Below, one piece after another: positions 45,901 through 55,100 of a DNA stretch of 64,000 nucleotides (the first letter of the stretch is position 1; each line of letters starts with the position of its first letter). The notes beneath the pieces were generated by a model. The model worked only from the letters and a program-made list of their open reading frames with translations. It ran no database searches and had not been told where the DNA came from. The DNA comes from Liolophura sinensis (lineage: Eukaryota; Mollusca; Polyplacophora; Chitonida; Chitonidae): NCBI RefSeq assembly GCF_032854445.1, contig NC_088300.1, positions 68,858,984-68,922,983 of the forward strand, in the 5' to 3' direction. The position numbers and the translations under genes were made by a program.

Positions 45901-48347
45901 AAACTCCTTGGAGCTTTGTTCCCATCATCAATTAAAAAATCTCTAGTCCCCTGTATTGTTTTATTTTATCGGTGGGAAAATAACTCATATTAAAGTAAAT
46001 TAAGCGGAATCGCCAAGGACGTTGTTACTTGCTTCATAGAAGTCATTACCAAACAGTGTTTTAAGTTAGTCTATATACATACATATATAATCATGAAAAC
46101 AACATTTCCAAATTACAACTTGAATGACGCTTTCCCAGAGAATAATAAAAAAAAAATGAGGTTTTACCTGAATTACTCTTTATGACCTTTAAAACAAAGA
46201 ACACGAAAAGTTTATCGGTATATCTGAAGAAGACTTTTGCAAGTGACCTTGGCAAAGAAGCAATAAAAGCAATTTGTGAGGTTGTCTTCCTCTTTGGTTT
46301 TATAAACGATACAGCCTAGTTTTCTTGAAATAATCAAGTGCCACCTTTACGCTGTGCGAAGCTCTCACTGTGATCGCCGCAGAATTCCCTTGACACAGTC
46401 TTTGTGTTCACTTCCTCTTCACTAGAATTTGTCGGATGCGTTGAAACCTGTCTGAAGTTTTATGACGTCCGGCTGCACTCAGGTTCTCACCAGCCCGTGG
46501 CAATTAACATGCACAAAAACAACACGTCTTGCCCCGGTGACACCGCGGCAAGGTCACTGTGGGGCAACGGATTCCTCAGTGGCCTGATATATTATAGGTG
46601 ACGTATCTAATAACGTGCCTTTCCTAATCGCCTTTCTTATTAAGGGCTGTACAAGTGAAATATGTTACAACTCTTGTATGTGATTACAAGGTCAAGTGTA
46701 TGGTACAATAATGCAGCGTTTACAGGAATATGCTGCTAAGCGGTCACTGCCAGAACTTCATAATCAGATAGGGCAGTTTTATTCAATCGCTCCTATCAAT
46801 GTTAAAATCCTGTGATCAAATCAGGGCCCCGCAATACCAAAATGCATGAAAATGGTATTTGTTGCTTCCTCGCCTGGCACTCAGCAAGGAAAAGGGATTT
46901 TTTGACCCGGTGTCAGTGTAATGTTACTTGATGACATGTCATGTTCGATGTTTTCGGCAAGATTCTTAGTAGCGGCAGGGAAAAGAAGACACAGTACATG
47001 TACACATATAACCTCGTCGTTATATGACTGAAAAATGGTTAAATATGGCGTAAAAACCCAAGCATACATATATACATATACATACTTGTTCTTTCTTGTG
47101 CTCACACTAATGTAATAGAGATCAACTATAACTGTCAATATAATGGTCGAAAGAATAAATGATTAGGGCTTATTGTCACATTGACAAATCTCAGTCATAT
47201 AGTCCCTATTGGCACTTTACACGCCATAACGTTCAATGACTCCAAGTTCAGTAAAAATGATGAAATTATTTCAGTGTTACTCCCTTTTTATTTCAATCCG
47301 GACCGGGTATAAGGATGTAAACCTGGTTCTGGTCTATTTCGTGCTGGAGGTATAGGACTCAAACCAGCCTAGCATGTCACGGGGTTACCGTGGGGATTTG
47401 AATATAATAAAAAAAAGCAAGTTCATAGTCATTACATTGCAAATATTTATGGTTGTGATCAATTAATACAGCGCAGCACCTTTCAGACAATTATCACCGT
47501 GGTAAGAGCAAAATGTTTTTATCATAGCGTTAAAAAAATAGCCATTGATTAAAGCAATAACACAAGAATCATATTTATTTCTGTGTTGCAGGATGCTAAG
47601 GGAGATAATCCGGAGGCGTCAGTCGATGCGCAGCCTCAAGTCATTGCTGGATCAGACTGAAAACCACATCTTACGGGAAAGGTACGAGTTTCTCACAGGA
47701 AATGATAGTTTTAGGTTTTTAAACCACATGTTTTCATAAATGTACAACTATACCTTTTGTATTGCCCATTCAAATGTTTTTATCCTGTTTTCCACACCCA
47801 TAAAGTTCATTGCTGTAATGTTAGGACAGTACTCCGGCCGTACGTGGAAAGGTCATGCAGCAACCTGCGGATGGTCATGGATTTCCCCCGGGCTCTGCCG
47901 GGTTTCCTCCCACCATAATGCTGGCCGCCGTCCTATAAGTGAAATATTCTTGAGTACGGCGTAAAACACCAGTCAAAATAAGATAACTAAATCAAACACG
48001 GTGCTAAATTCCAGTTAAATAAATACACAGTCGATTGTTGAAATTCATGTCACAGAATGGTCATCGATGTGTTTTTACAGCGTGTGACGTTTTCCAGATC
48101 TGAGTTCATGATACTAACATTACAATAAAATCACGTTCAAGGCATATGGAATTACTAAAGTGTATTGTGATATTTCAGCAAAAGAACGTGTCGAATGAAC
48201 CTGGGTGGTCATTGTCAGACAGAACTGGCTTCAGCCATCGCAGAGCAGTGGCACTACCTCAACTCTCCGAATAGTCCTGGGCGGAAACGGAGAGACACGA
48301 GCTTACTGGAGAAACTGCTCGCGATAAGTCCATCGACGTCAGCGTAA
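33845..48347 (+). CDS. CT: Calcitonin-type neuropeptide precursor with two amidated peptides (5 coding exons, 201 aa)
   Basis: Coding exons 33845-33951, 42255-42344, 45521-45670, 47592-47681 and 48179-48347 (107+90+150+90+169 = 606 nt; 201 codons plus TAA). All introns are GT-AG and all in the same phase (2). Residues 1-20 are a signal peptide (LTIVSTVLIAVLLA core). Peptide 1 is residues 69-100 (32 aa), preceded by KR67-68, with Cys70-Cys79 ring and ...GFSP before the amidation glycine 101 and KR. Peptide 2 is residues 149-179 (31 aa), preceded by KR147-148, with Cys150-Cys158 ring, NLGGHC and a ...NSP end before Gly180 and RKRR. An N-terminal disulphide ring and a C-terminal proline amide are the calcitonin/DH31-family signature. 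The peptides should be secreted and act on a class B (calcitonin-receptor-like) GPCR. The family is known; physiology here is inference. Confidence 0.93.
34665..34930. repeat. Degenerate ~25-bp repeat rich in CACGTGG
   Basis: Units such as CTTCACCACGTGGGACGATG and CCGCTTTACCACATGGCATG repeat three or four times, then after an interruption (34785-34850) return as CCACGTGGTACGGTTCCACT and related forms. It lies in the first coding intron of the calcitonin gene. Confidence 0.65.
37146..37480. repeat. Minisatellite, ~35 bp unit, ~8 copies
   Basis: Unit: CATATGCCCCTCCGTCTGCT, AGCAAATTCCCATCG. Six to eight good copies from about 37190 to 37470, with decayed relatives on both sides (to about 37560). 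Intronic in the calcitonin gene. Proline/serine-rich frames here are by-products. Confidence 0.9.
37750..37940 (+). repeat. Dispersed repeat family D, copy 4
   Basis: GCCGTGGGTTTCATCCGTTA, CCAGCCATCATACTGTTGTC and GCTGGTTTGATATTATTCC align in order with the 12.1 kb copy. Confidence 0.5.
37950..42250. other. Calcitonin intron 1, remaining part
   Basis: No exon or clear repeat recognised, apart from a possible SINE relic near 40355-40410 (AAATTCTTGAGCACGCGGTT, then an A-rich tail) and an isolated tRNA-like stretch near 40630-40720 that I did not accept. Confidence 0.4.
42255..42344 (+). CDS. CT: Calcitonin precursor, coding exon 2 (spacer)
   Basis: Encodes residues 36-65: FLQRLENTRQNVAALRDNII and SLDGDLQHE, a helical, charged spacer with no cysteines. 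Acceptor CTTTGCAG|A, donor GAGCA|GTAAGT. The intron before it is 8.3 kb. Confidence 0.9.
43500..43655 (+). repeat. Dispersed repeat family D, copy 5
   Basis: TTACATGAAAAGCTAGAATA, GCGATATTTCACCGGTTACG, CCATCTATCACAGTGTCGTT and GAGGCTCTG follow the family order. Located in calcitonin intron 2. Confidence 0.55.
44460..44585 (-). repeat. Third, inverted copy of the TATA-bearing segment of the 13-16 kb duplication
   Basis: Its reverse complement matches about 13745-13875: GTATCATGTGACTATCATTG, GGGACCTCTG-TCGACATG, ATGTTACATCTGTCCAGC, AAACAGAATTAT. The segment is therefore a mobile or dispersed repeat, not part of a unique locus. The TATA stretch is degraded here. Confidence 0.75.
45521..45670 (+). 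CDS. CT: Calcitonin precursor, coding exon 3 (peptide 1)
   Basis: Encodes residues 66-115 with the whole first peptide: cleavage site QKR, TCSVGLNSDSC ring, AMNALDWM helix, GFSPGKR end, then a SAEKTRDLARTE tail. Acceptor TTATTTCCAG, donor GAAGC|GTGAGT. Confidence 0.93.
46432..46600 (+). CDS. Candidate alternative exon within the calcitonin gene
   Basis: Good acceptor (TTCACTTCCTCTTCACTAG) and usable donor (TTATAG|GTGACG) frame 169 bases that are richer in G+C than the intron around them. One frame is open throughout: GCVETCLKFYDVRLHSG, then HKNNTSCPGDTAARSLWGNG and FLSGLIYYR. That frame needs a previous exon ending in phase 1, which no calcitonin exon supplies. Spliced after exon 3 in the actual phase it would instead stop after six codons (...EAICRMR), giving a precursor with peptide 1 only. 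It could also belong to an unseen transcript. Confidence 0.4.
46838..47090 (+). mobile_element. SINE family B body
   Basis: Begins near AAAATGGTATTTGTTGCTTC, continues CTCGCCTGGCACTCAGCAAG, GTGTCAGTGTAATG, GAAGACACAGTACATGTACA, and ends TATGACTGAAAAATGGTTAA...CCCAAGCATACAT. It lies in calcitonin intron 3. Confidence 0.72.
47592..47681 (+). CDS. CT: Calcitonin precursor, coding exon 4 (linker)
   Basis: Encodes residues 116-145: MLREIIRRRQSMRSLKSLLD and QTENHILRE. Basic and helical; RRR at 123-125 could be a further cleavage site. Acceptor TGTGTTGCAG, donor GAAAG|GTACGA. Same length (90) and phase as exon 2, suggesting exons 2-3 and 4-5 arose as a duplicated spacer-plus-peptide pair. Confidence 0.9.
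47829..47985 (+). mobile_element. SINE family A, 5'-truncated
   Basis: From TCCGGCCGTACGTGGAAAGG through CAACCTGCGGATGGTCATGG to GGCGTAAAACACCAGTCAAA. It lies in the intron before the peptide 2 exon. Confidence 0.85.
48179..48347 (+). CDS. CT: Calcitonin precursor, coding exon 5 (peptide 2 and C-terminus)
   Basis: Encodes residues 146-201: SKR cleavage site, TCRMNLGGHC ring, ELASAIAEQWHYL helix, NSPNSPG amidation end, RKRR, then a short DTSLLEKLLAISPSTSA tail and tandem TAA TAG stops. Acceptor GTGATATTTCAG. Confidence 0.93.
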
Positions 48348-48630
48348 TAGTGCGGTAAAGTGATTACTTTACGTACCCATTCTAATTTCTTTTTTAATGC
48401 TTTCATCCCTTGATAGCCTTACAGGGAATTTGGCCTCAGATATTGTTTTACCGGTTGATTGCCTAAACTGGGATTTGGATAATTTGCTTACTTGTATTTT
48501 TACTTAAGAAAATATTTGACAGAGCAGAAATTTGGATTTTATTTGCTTTTATTTAAAGAGCCTTATGATGGAATTCATTTTGTCTTTGTGCACTATGTGA
48601 AATAGTAAGTATTTAATTATTTGAATATAT

Positions 48631-48636
48631 AATAAA
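48631..48636 (+). terminator. CT: Poly(A) signal of the calcitonin gene
   Basis: AATAAA about 285 bases after the stop codon; the only canonical hexamer in this stretch. Confidence 0.6.
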
Positions 48637-48997
48637 ATATTACAGACAAGTGTTTTACACGTGGGAACCATGACTGCTCACATGGCACGATAATGAACTT
48701 AGAAGGCCATGGCTGATGGCCTAAACCAAGTCCGTGGCTACTGAAGGTTGGAATTCTGCCACTGGTTCAGCTTCGGTTCTATGTGGCAGTAAATTTGGTG
48801 GAGGCTTCGTGTTGGCACTGAATGGTTTTCTCTACTCTTGATCACGTTCATAAACGACGAAGCACTTTATAGTATGGCGTGAAACGCGAAACAAATTGAA
48901 TAAATACACTTCCACCATGGGAAATGTTGCCAGTTAAGGGAGTTGATACAAACAGGGAACTTTGTCGCCCAATAGGGATTCCTGTCTTTTAGACGAC

Positions 48998-49240
48998 GTA
49001 TGGCCTGCATGTCTTGATGGTTAGCATACTGGCGCAGCAATGAGCCAGGAGCCCCTCGCCAGTTAGATCGCTGTGAGTTCAAGTCCAGCTCACGCAGACT
49101 TAATCTCCGATTGAGCGTGGGGACGTCTTCCAGCAACCTGCGGATTGTCGTAGGATTCCTCCCATCGTAATGCTGGCCGCCGTCGTTTAAGGGAAATATT
49201 GTTGAGTATGGCTTAAAACACTAATCAAATAAACAAATGA
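48998..49240 (+). mobile_element. SINE family A, diverged
   Basis: Head TGGCCTGCATGTCTTGATGG (changed A-box), then AGCCAGGAGCCCCTCGCCAG, GATCGCTGTGAGTTCAAGTC, body with a deletion in the CCCGGGCTCTG region, and CTAATCAAATAAACAAATGA tail. Confidence 0.82.
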
Positions 49241-49447
49241 CAACCATAAAATTAGACGATTTGTAGACAAACTTGTAGCGTAGCACTTATGAATTACAAG
49301 GAAACATTGGCTAGTCCGGATTGGACCCAAATCACAGTGAGATGCTCCCACCTTTCGTATTCTTCAGGCGTCGTCTCCAATCAGGAAAAAGATTTATTCA
49401 TATTTTCAATGGTCATGTTTTGGAATTGATTTTCTTTTTCCAACAGG

Positions 49448-49512
49448 ACGATAAAGCCTTGTTCGCACTGAAGAGATCCGACTACAGTCCGCTGACTAGG
49501 AAGAGGCTGTAA
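49448..49512 (+). CDS. Candidate terminal exon with dibasic sites
   Basis: A strong acceptor (GATTTTCTTTTTCCAACAG) precedes a 21-codon frame ending in TAA: DDKALFALKRSDYSPLTRKR plus L. The KR and RKR sites look like a prohormone tail, and a poly(A) signal (49845-49850) follows. It needs an upstream exon ending in phase 0, which I cannot find. Alternatively it is 3' UTR of a longer calcitonin transcript, spliced from the weak donor TGCG|GTAAAG at 48354/48355, just after the stop. Confidence 0.35.
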
Positions 49513-49844
49513 GAGACCTTTACTTTGATCACCAAGTTTTTCATTGTTACATTAATGGCGGGTTGGCCCAGTATGACATAAAAAGATATTACGCCCTTCC
49601 GTGGCATCTTTGACAACTATCAGTGAGCACTCTACGAAGTCTTCTCGCCAGCTGAAGTAGATGCCCGAGCAATTTCTTCGATGGGGACATTTGAAGCAAC
49701 ATAGTCATTTAAAATGAAAGACATAATATGTATTAAATTGAATACCTTCTTCTTTCAAACAGATATTCTTCATTGCATTTGCATTCTTTTAAACTGAGAA
49801 CCACCAAAGCTTTTCAAAACTATACATCTCAGCTGAATTATTAT

Positions 49845-49850
49845 AATAAA
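49845..49850 (+). terminator. Candidate poly(A) signal
   Basis: AATAAA about 335 bases after the stop of the candidate terminal exon at 49448. Confidence 0.3.
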
Positions 49851-50099
49851 TGATTTATCATCTTAATATAATCAAATATACATTTACTCTGTGATATGTT
49901 GTGTCGTGATTTTCTTGTGTTTATTGTACATAGTTTGGATTGTGTGGTCTTTCAGCATTTGTGTCTCCAGATAGTTCCCATTATATAGTGACGCCATACT
50001 GTTTTCTCCGTAATGTTATACAGATAGCATTGACGATAATGGGGAACTTTTTCTCACTAATGTAAACTGTCTAAGCCCTCTAGTCTTTAGTTCATTCGG

Positions 50100-50455
50100 G
50101 ATGCCAGGGATCGGGTCATACCAAAATGATACTAGATGCTGTACGCTTGCCGCTCAGCATTGAAGGGTTAGAGCAAGGAAACAGGACTGGTCAGTATAAT
50201 GTGCCTGGTGGAGTGTCATGTCTGGTGTCTTCGGCGTGATGCTTCAGTGCCAGCAGCACTTTGGCGGCATGAACTCGTCCTGCTACAATAATCTATGCGT
50301 ATACCAGCCATCAACCAATAAATACGTTCCATGTCAATAAACGGAAGGTCAATTATACACAGTATATGTACAAATACCTAACGACTCGTCGTCGTCATTT
50401 GACTGAACAAGTGATAAGTACGACGTTAAACCCCAAGAATTTATTTATTCATTCT
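50100..50455 (+). mobile_element. SINE family B, most complete copy
   Basis: From GGGATCGGGTCATACC (junction with the tRNA-like head) through AGCAAGGAAACAGGACTGGT, GTCATGTCTGGTGTCTTCGG, CAGCACTTTGGCGGCATGAA, CGTCGTCATTTGACTG, to AAGTACGACGTTAAACCCCA and an ATTTATTTATTCATTC tail. Confidence 0.78.
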
Positions 50456-50942
50456 TTAATTCATCCCTGCCTTTGTGAGGAAGCTGGTAGTGTATTATCC
50501 ATGTACTGGACGAGGACAACGGTCTGTTCAGCTTAGACCAGAGTCGCCATTGTGCGGGGAAGGGAATCCATTGCTGCATGGTCGACCTCACAGAAATCTG
50601 TCAACATTGGGATTTATCACGATTGATAAACCGTGACACGTCTGAAAAATTACGATGATTATAAAATTGATTACTTAATTATAAAATGATTGATTAACTG
50701 ACTTCAAGGTTCGTCACTAGCGCCGTTGTAAATCCATGTATCACTCCCACAATACTCGAACCGCTCCCACCTTTGTTTACAGCAAACATGGCGCCACAAG
50801 GTTCGCTACATCATTTTTTCTCACAAATACCATGTTTCCATGGCTTCCTAAGACAACGCTTATGGCTGGAAACGGGAGGTTTGTAGGTTAGTACACTGGA
50901 CGCAGGAGAACAATAGGAGAACAACCTTGTATTATTGTAGAA

Positions 50943-51243
50943 AGCCAGTTTCAACTTATAATGAAAAATGGTACTTGTTGCTGCCTCGCTTGCCACACAG
51001 CAATGAGAGGTCAGAAGACAAAAGAAAACAGGACTAGTTGGCCCGGCGTCAATATAATTTGTCTGGGCGCGTTGTCACGTCTGGTATCTTCTGCATAATA
51101 TTCCAGTGGCGGCAAGACTTTGGTGGCATGGACTCGCTACGAAGACACAGTATCTGCAAACACCTAGTGGCTCCTCGTCGTCATGTGAGTGGACAATTAC
51201 TGAGTACGAGATTTAACGCCAAGCATTCATTCATTCATTCTTT
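50943..51243 (+). mobile_element. SINE family B copy
   Basis: TGGTACTTGTTGCTGCCTCG, AGAAAACAGGACTAGTTGG (with local changes), TCACGTCTGGTATCTTCTGC, TCCTCGTCGTCATGTGAGTG and a CATTCATTCATTCATTC tail. Confidence 0.75.
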
Positions 51244-51699
51244 ACTATCCCTGCCTTTGTGAGGAAGCTGGTAGTGTATTATCCTTGCACAGGATGAAAA
51301 CAATGGTCTTTTCAGCTTGGACCAGAGTCGCCATTGCGCGGAAAGGTAATCCATTGCTGCATGGAAGAGATCCCTGCAACACTGTAATTTATCACGGTTA
51401 TGCTGGCAAACCGTGGCACATCTGAATAATTAGGATGAATATTGATAACTTAACAATAAAACGATTGATTAACTTACTTCCATGATCGTCACAATAGCGC
51501 CGCTCCAAAGTCATGTGTCACTTCAACGATACCAGAACCACGCTCATCGTTGTGGACTGCAAACATGGATCCACAAGGCTTGCTGCATCATGTTTTTTTT
51601 TAGAAATACCTTGTTTCCATGACTACCTAAGACAACGCATATGGCTGGAAAGATAGTCAGGGGATATACACAGTAATAAAAGCAATGTGTACTTGTCAA

Positions 51700-51828
51700 A
51701 TTTATTTATTTATTTATTTATTTGATTGGCGTTTTATTGCGTACTCAAAAATATTTCAATTATATGACGGCGGCCACCCACAACCATCTGCAGATTGCTG
51801 ACAGACCTTGTCATGTACGATCGGAGAG
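51700..51828 (-). mobile_element. SINE family A, truncated
   Basis: Long ATTT tail, GGCGTTTTATTGCGTACTC, ATGACGGCGGCCACCCACAA (an internal deletion removes the CATTATGGTGGG block), then TGACAGACCTTGTCATGTAC. Confidence 0.8.
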
Positions 51829-51989
51829 AAATACATGTTATATGTACATCTACATAACCACATTGCCTGAACGTGGCCAGACTGTTCTAAAATGTACTAA
51901 ACGCTAAACCAAGCTCTTTTTCGAATACAAAACTGATTAGACTGCAGTCCAAACTGACGTTGACGCCGGGTTTAAAAGATAATACTGTC

Positions 51990-52300
51990 TTGTATTATTG
52001 TTGTAGGCCAGTTTCAATTTATAATGAAAAATGGCACTTGTTTCTGTCTTGCTTTGTCGCACAGCACCGAGAGGTTAGACAAAAGAAAACAGGACAGGTT
52101 CGCTCGGTGTCAGCATTATGTGAAAGGGTGGAGCGTCATATCTGGTGCCTTTGACTTGATACTACAGTGTCGGCAGCACTTTTGTGGCCACAAGAAAACA
52201 CATTACATTTACACACCTAATGACTACTCGTTGCCGTATGACTAAAACATTGTTAGGTTCGACGTTAAACCTCAAGCATTCAGCATTCGTCCAATTCACA
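51990..52300 (+). mobile_element. SINE family B copy
   Basis: CAATTTATAATGAAAAATGG, AAAAGAAAACAGGACAGGTT, GGAGCGTCATATCTGGTGCC, CAGCACTTTTGTGGCCACAA, ending TTCGACGTTAAACCTCAAGC and CATTC repeats. Confidence 0.75.
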
Positions 52301-52373
52301 ATGCTGCCTCATTGAAACATCATGTCAGACACCAGACATGAACTGGACATGGACTAAAAGCAACCGTACTGGT

Positions 52374-52435
52374 GTGAGGCTCCTGGATCATTGCTCAACA
52401 CTGGCACGCTAACCACCTCGGCCACGGAGGCACTT
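52374..52435 (-). mobile_element. SINE family A, head fragment
   Basis: Only the tRNA-like head: GTGAGGCTCCTGGATCATTG, CACGCTAACCACCTCGGCCA, CGGAGGC. Confidence 0.72.
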
Positions 52436-52439
52436 ACTT

Positions 52440-54390
52440 GTTGTCACTCTTGTAGCTATTTAACATTGACCTAAATGGCGTAAATGTATGACGCAAATCG
52501 GCGGAAACTACCGCGTATTTGCGGAAAATATGCAGTCTCTTTATATAGGGATTTCAAATGTTATATCACTCAAATGAATGTAAGATTTCTTAGTATTTTA
52601 AATGTCAAACTAAACAATACATACTAGGGTATGTAATTATGAATAAATAATAAATCTAGACACTAATAATTTAAGCAGAATTAGGTAAAAACAATGGAGG
52701 AATGTTAATTGCATTATATTAGACGCCTATAAATGTATTGTCATCGCATTTAATATGCAAACACATTAAAGCAATGCAAAGAGATGCTTAATACACTAGT
52801 AGAATCCCAGTTTATGCAGGAAAAGACGTGTTCAAGACATATACATCATATTCAAAATAATATCCCGTTCGTCTGATACAATCTTTATGTTGAATTAACA
52901 AAATATGTGTACTAAAAGCCCCATTGATAGAATAATCTACCCCGATAACAAAATATATTCCAGCATCTCTGAAACAACAGACTTTTTGTTAAATTTAACA
53001 GATAATTTTTCTGTCTTGTACGGTAAGGTAGGGCAATAAGGGCCACCAAGTCAAGGTATGATATTCTTAAGTAGCTAAAACTGATTGAGACATTGAATGA
53101 TAAATATTAATGTTGGAAACACCATCGAGCTGCGCTTCATTCCTAACAATCAATTTCTATCTGTACATTTATTCTGTACATAATTTTCAAAGCAATGCAT
53201 GCCTATAAATATTGGCTAAGCAAGTGATTGTATCGGTGGAGATCGTTCACTGTTGTTTATGTGCATTTGGCGTTGAGCATGTTGGTCGTTGCCCGGCTTA
53301 CGCCCGCCATACATAATACTGACATAATATGACAAATAAAATATAAATAAAGAAATAAAAAGACAAATCTTGAAAACACAACTTTGCAGATGATCTTTTG
53401 TATATCCCTCCATAACCAGTGTGATTTTTAAACAGCCGAGATTGTGTGCTGATAAGTGATAGACTGAAGCTGTTGATCACGTGAAGTTATCCCCCTTGCT
53501 TCCGCTCTGATACAAAGTTTAGTTTTAATTCCGTTGGATAATTCAGATCCAAGTTTTCATTCGGTATTGAGCAGTGGTGTTTACCTCGTTCATTGTTCAA
53601 GTAGGTGTGGATTAAGTTCCCTTAATACAGACTTAACGCCTAATACTGCACTTGGTGCGATTAGCAACTACACAGGAACCTAGTTATGAAATGTATAACT
53701 TCTTGACAGTATATATATCGACGGGAAAGGCGTTCCTGAATAAAACATTAATTTCCGCAACAAATCTACGACAAGACAGGCCTGAAATATGCAGCATTAG
53801 CCTTCGCCTTTCCTGCCTTTACCGTGTCACTATTCATAGTTAGCTGTCAATAAGACAACCCTAGGGCAAAGTCAAATTCTTTATACTGTATTTTACATAT
53901 TTTGACATAGACTTGCGCGTATTTCAATACCCTTTGGTAACACCTTTTATGAGGTAAACTTTCACGTCCTATAGCACATTTATTCGAATGTATAAACCTC
54001 TACGCAGTCTGTTGCTGTTGTTCGCCGCACCCGATCAGTCTCCGACCATTGGGGTTTCAGGTCTGTGGCTTAAGTCAGTGGTTTGACAGCAACCTGGCGA
54101 AAGGCGCTGGTACTTTTCAGGAACTCCGGTTTTCCGAAATTGAGCACCGTGGCATAGAAAACTGGTCACGTACGATAACAGAATAAATCGTATTTCAGTT
54201 GTACATTTCAACTATTTTTACTTCTGGAAGTAATGGTAAATGTAAATAAAATCTGGAAACCAGCAGAAAGACAGGAAAATTAGAGAGAGACCTGATGAAA
54301 CAACTGATCGACTTAGATTCTTGAAAAAACACAATTATTGCCCCTGAAGGAGCTAAGGCAATTAACGGGCTTGACATATACTCTGAATAG
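52440..54390. other. AT-rich intergenic sequence, nothing recognised
   Basis: No splice-bounded exon, tandem array or family repeat that I can support. Confidence 0.45.
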
Positions 54391-54644
54391 GGGGCCTTCA
54401 TGCCCGAGTGGGTTAGCACACCAGCGCGGAGCAATCACCCAGGAGCCTCTCACCAATGGGGTCGCTGTGGGTTCAAGTCCTGGTCAGGTTGGCTTCCTTT
54501 TAGATCCGGACCTACGTGAGAAGGTCCGTCAGCAACCTTTGGATGTTCTTGGATCGGTTCCTCCCACCATAATGCTGTCCACCGTCGAATAAGTGAAAAA
54601 CTCTTGAGTGCGGCGGAAATCACTAATCAGATAATAAATAAATA
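54391..54644 (+). mobile_element. SINE family A, old full-length copy
   Basis: GGGGGCCTTCATGCCCGAGT head (mutated A-box), CACCCAGGAGCCTCTCACCA, GTCGCTGTGGGTTCAAGTCC, body and AATAAATAAATA tail. Confidence 0.85.
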
Positions 54645-55013
54645 TACTGTGAGTAACACAAATACGGATCTTTCCTCGTCGTTAAAATGACGGCCTTGGG
54701 GGGTTTACTTGACAGCCTCCCTGTTGCAAATTGTGTATAGGGTTACATTGGTTGGACAAAAGAGGAAGCCTAATTTCGCTGAAGTTTTGACAGTTTAACC
54801 ATTTGTCAAATGTGAGCCAATGGGCGTAAGCTGACTGTTTGAAAAATTCACCAATAAAGTGGAATTGTAACTGGTCAAGCTAACTTACAGCAACTCCACA
54901 CATGGTACTCAACCAATTACTGATATTTTGTTTTAATTTTTGCTTTACTTGTAAAATTACAACGTTAGTCACTTGAGTGGCAACTAATGCGGGTACGCAT
55001 GCATAAAAAACAC

Positions 55014-55100
55014 TGAACCTGTGGATGGTCGTGGGTTTTCCTCGGGCTCTGTCCGGTTTCTTCCCACCATATTCCTGGCCGCCGTCGTATAAGTGAAATC
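55014..55100 (+). mobile_element. SINE family A, central fragment
   Basis: CCTGTGGATGGTCGTGGGTT, CTCGGGCTCTGTCCGGTTTC, TGGCCGCCGTCGTATAAGTG; both ends missing. A tail-only relic (GCGTGAAACACCAATCCTAT, AATAAATAAA) is at 55648-55680. Confidence 0.8.

Larger units (their letters stand above)
50100..52300 (+). repeat. Local triplication containing SINE family B
   Basis: Unit 1 about 50100-50930, unit 2 about 50943-51660, partial unit 3 about 51980-52300. Units 1 and 2 share both the SINE body and about 400 bases of other sequence (CTGCCTTTGTGAGGAAGCTG, CCAGAGTCGCCATTG, AATCCATTGCTGCATGG, CTAAGACAACGC-TATGGCTG). By eye identity is about 80%. Confidence 0.8.
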
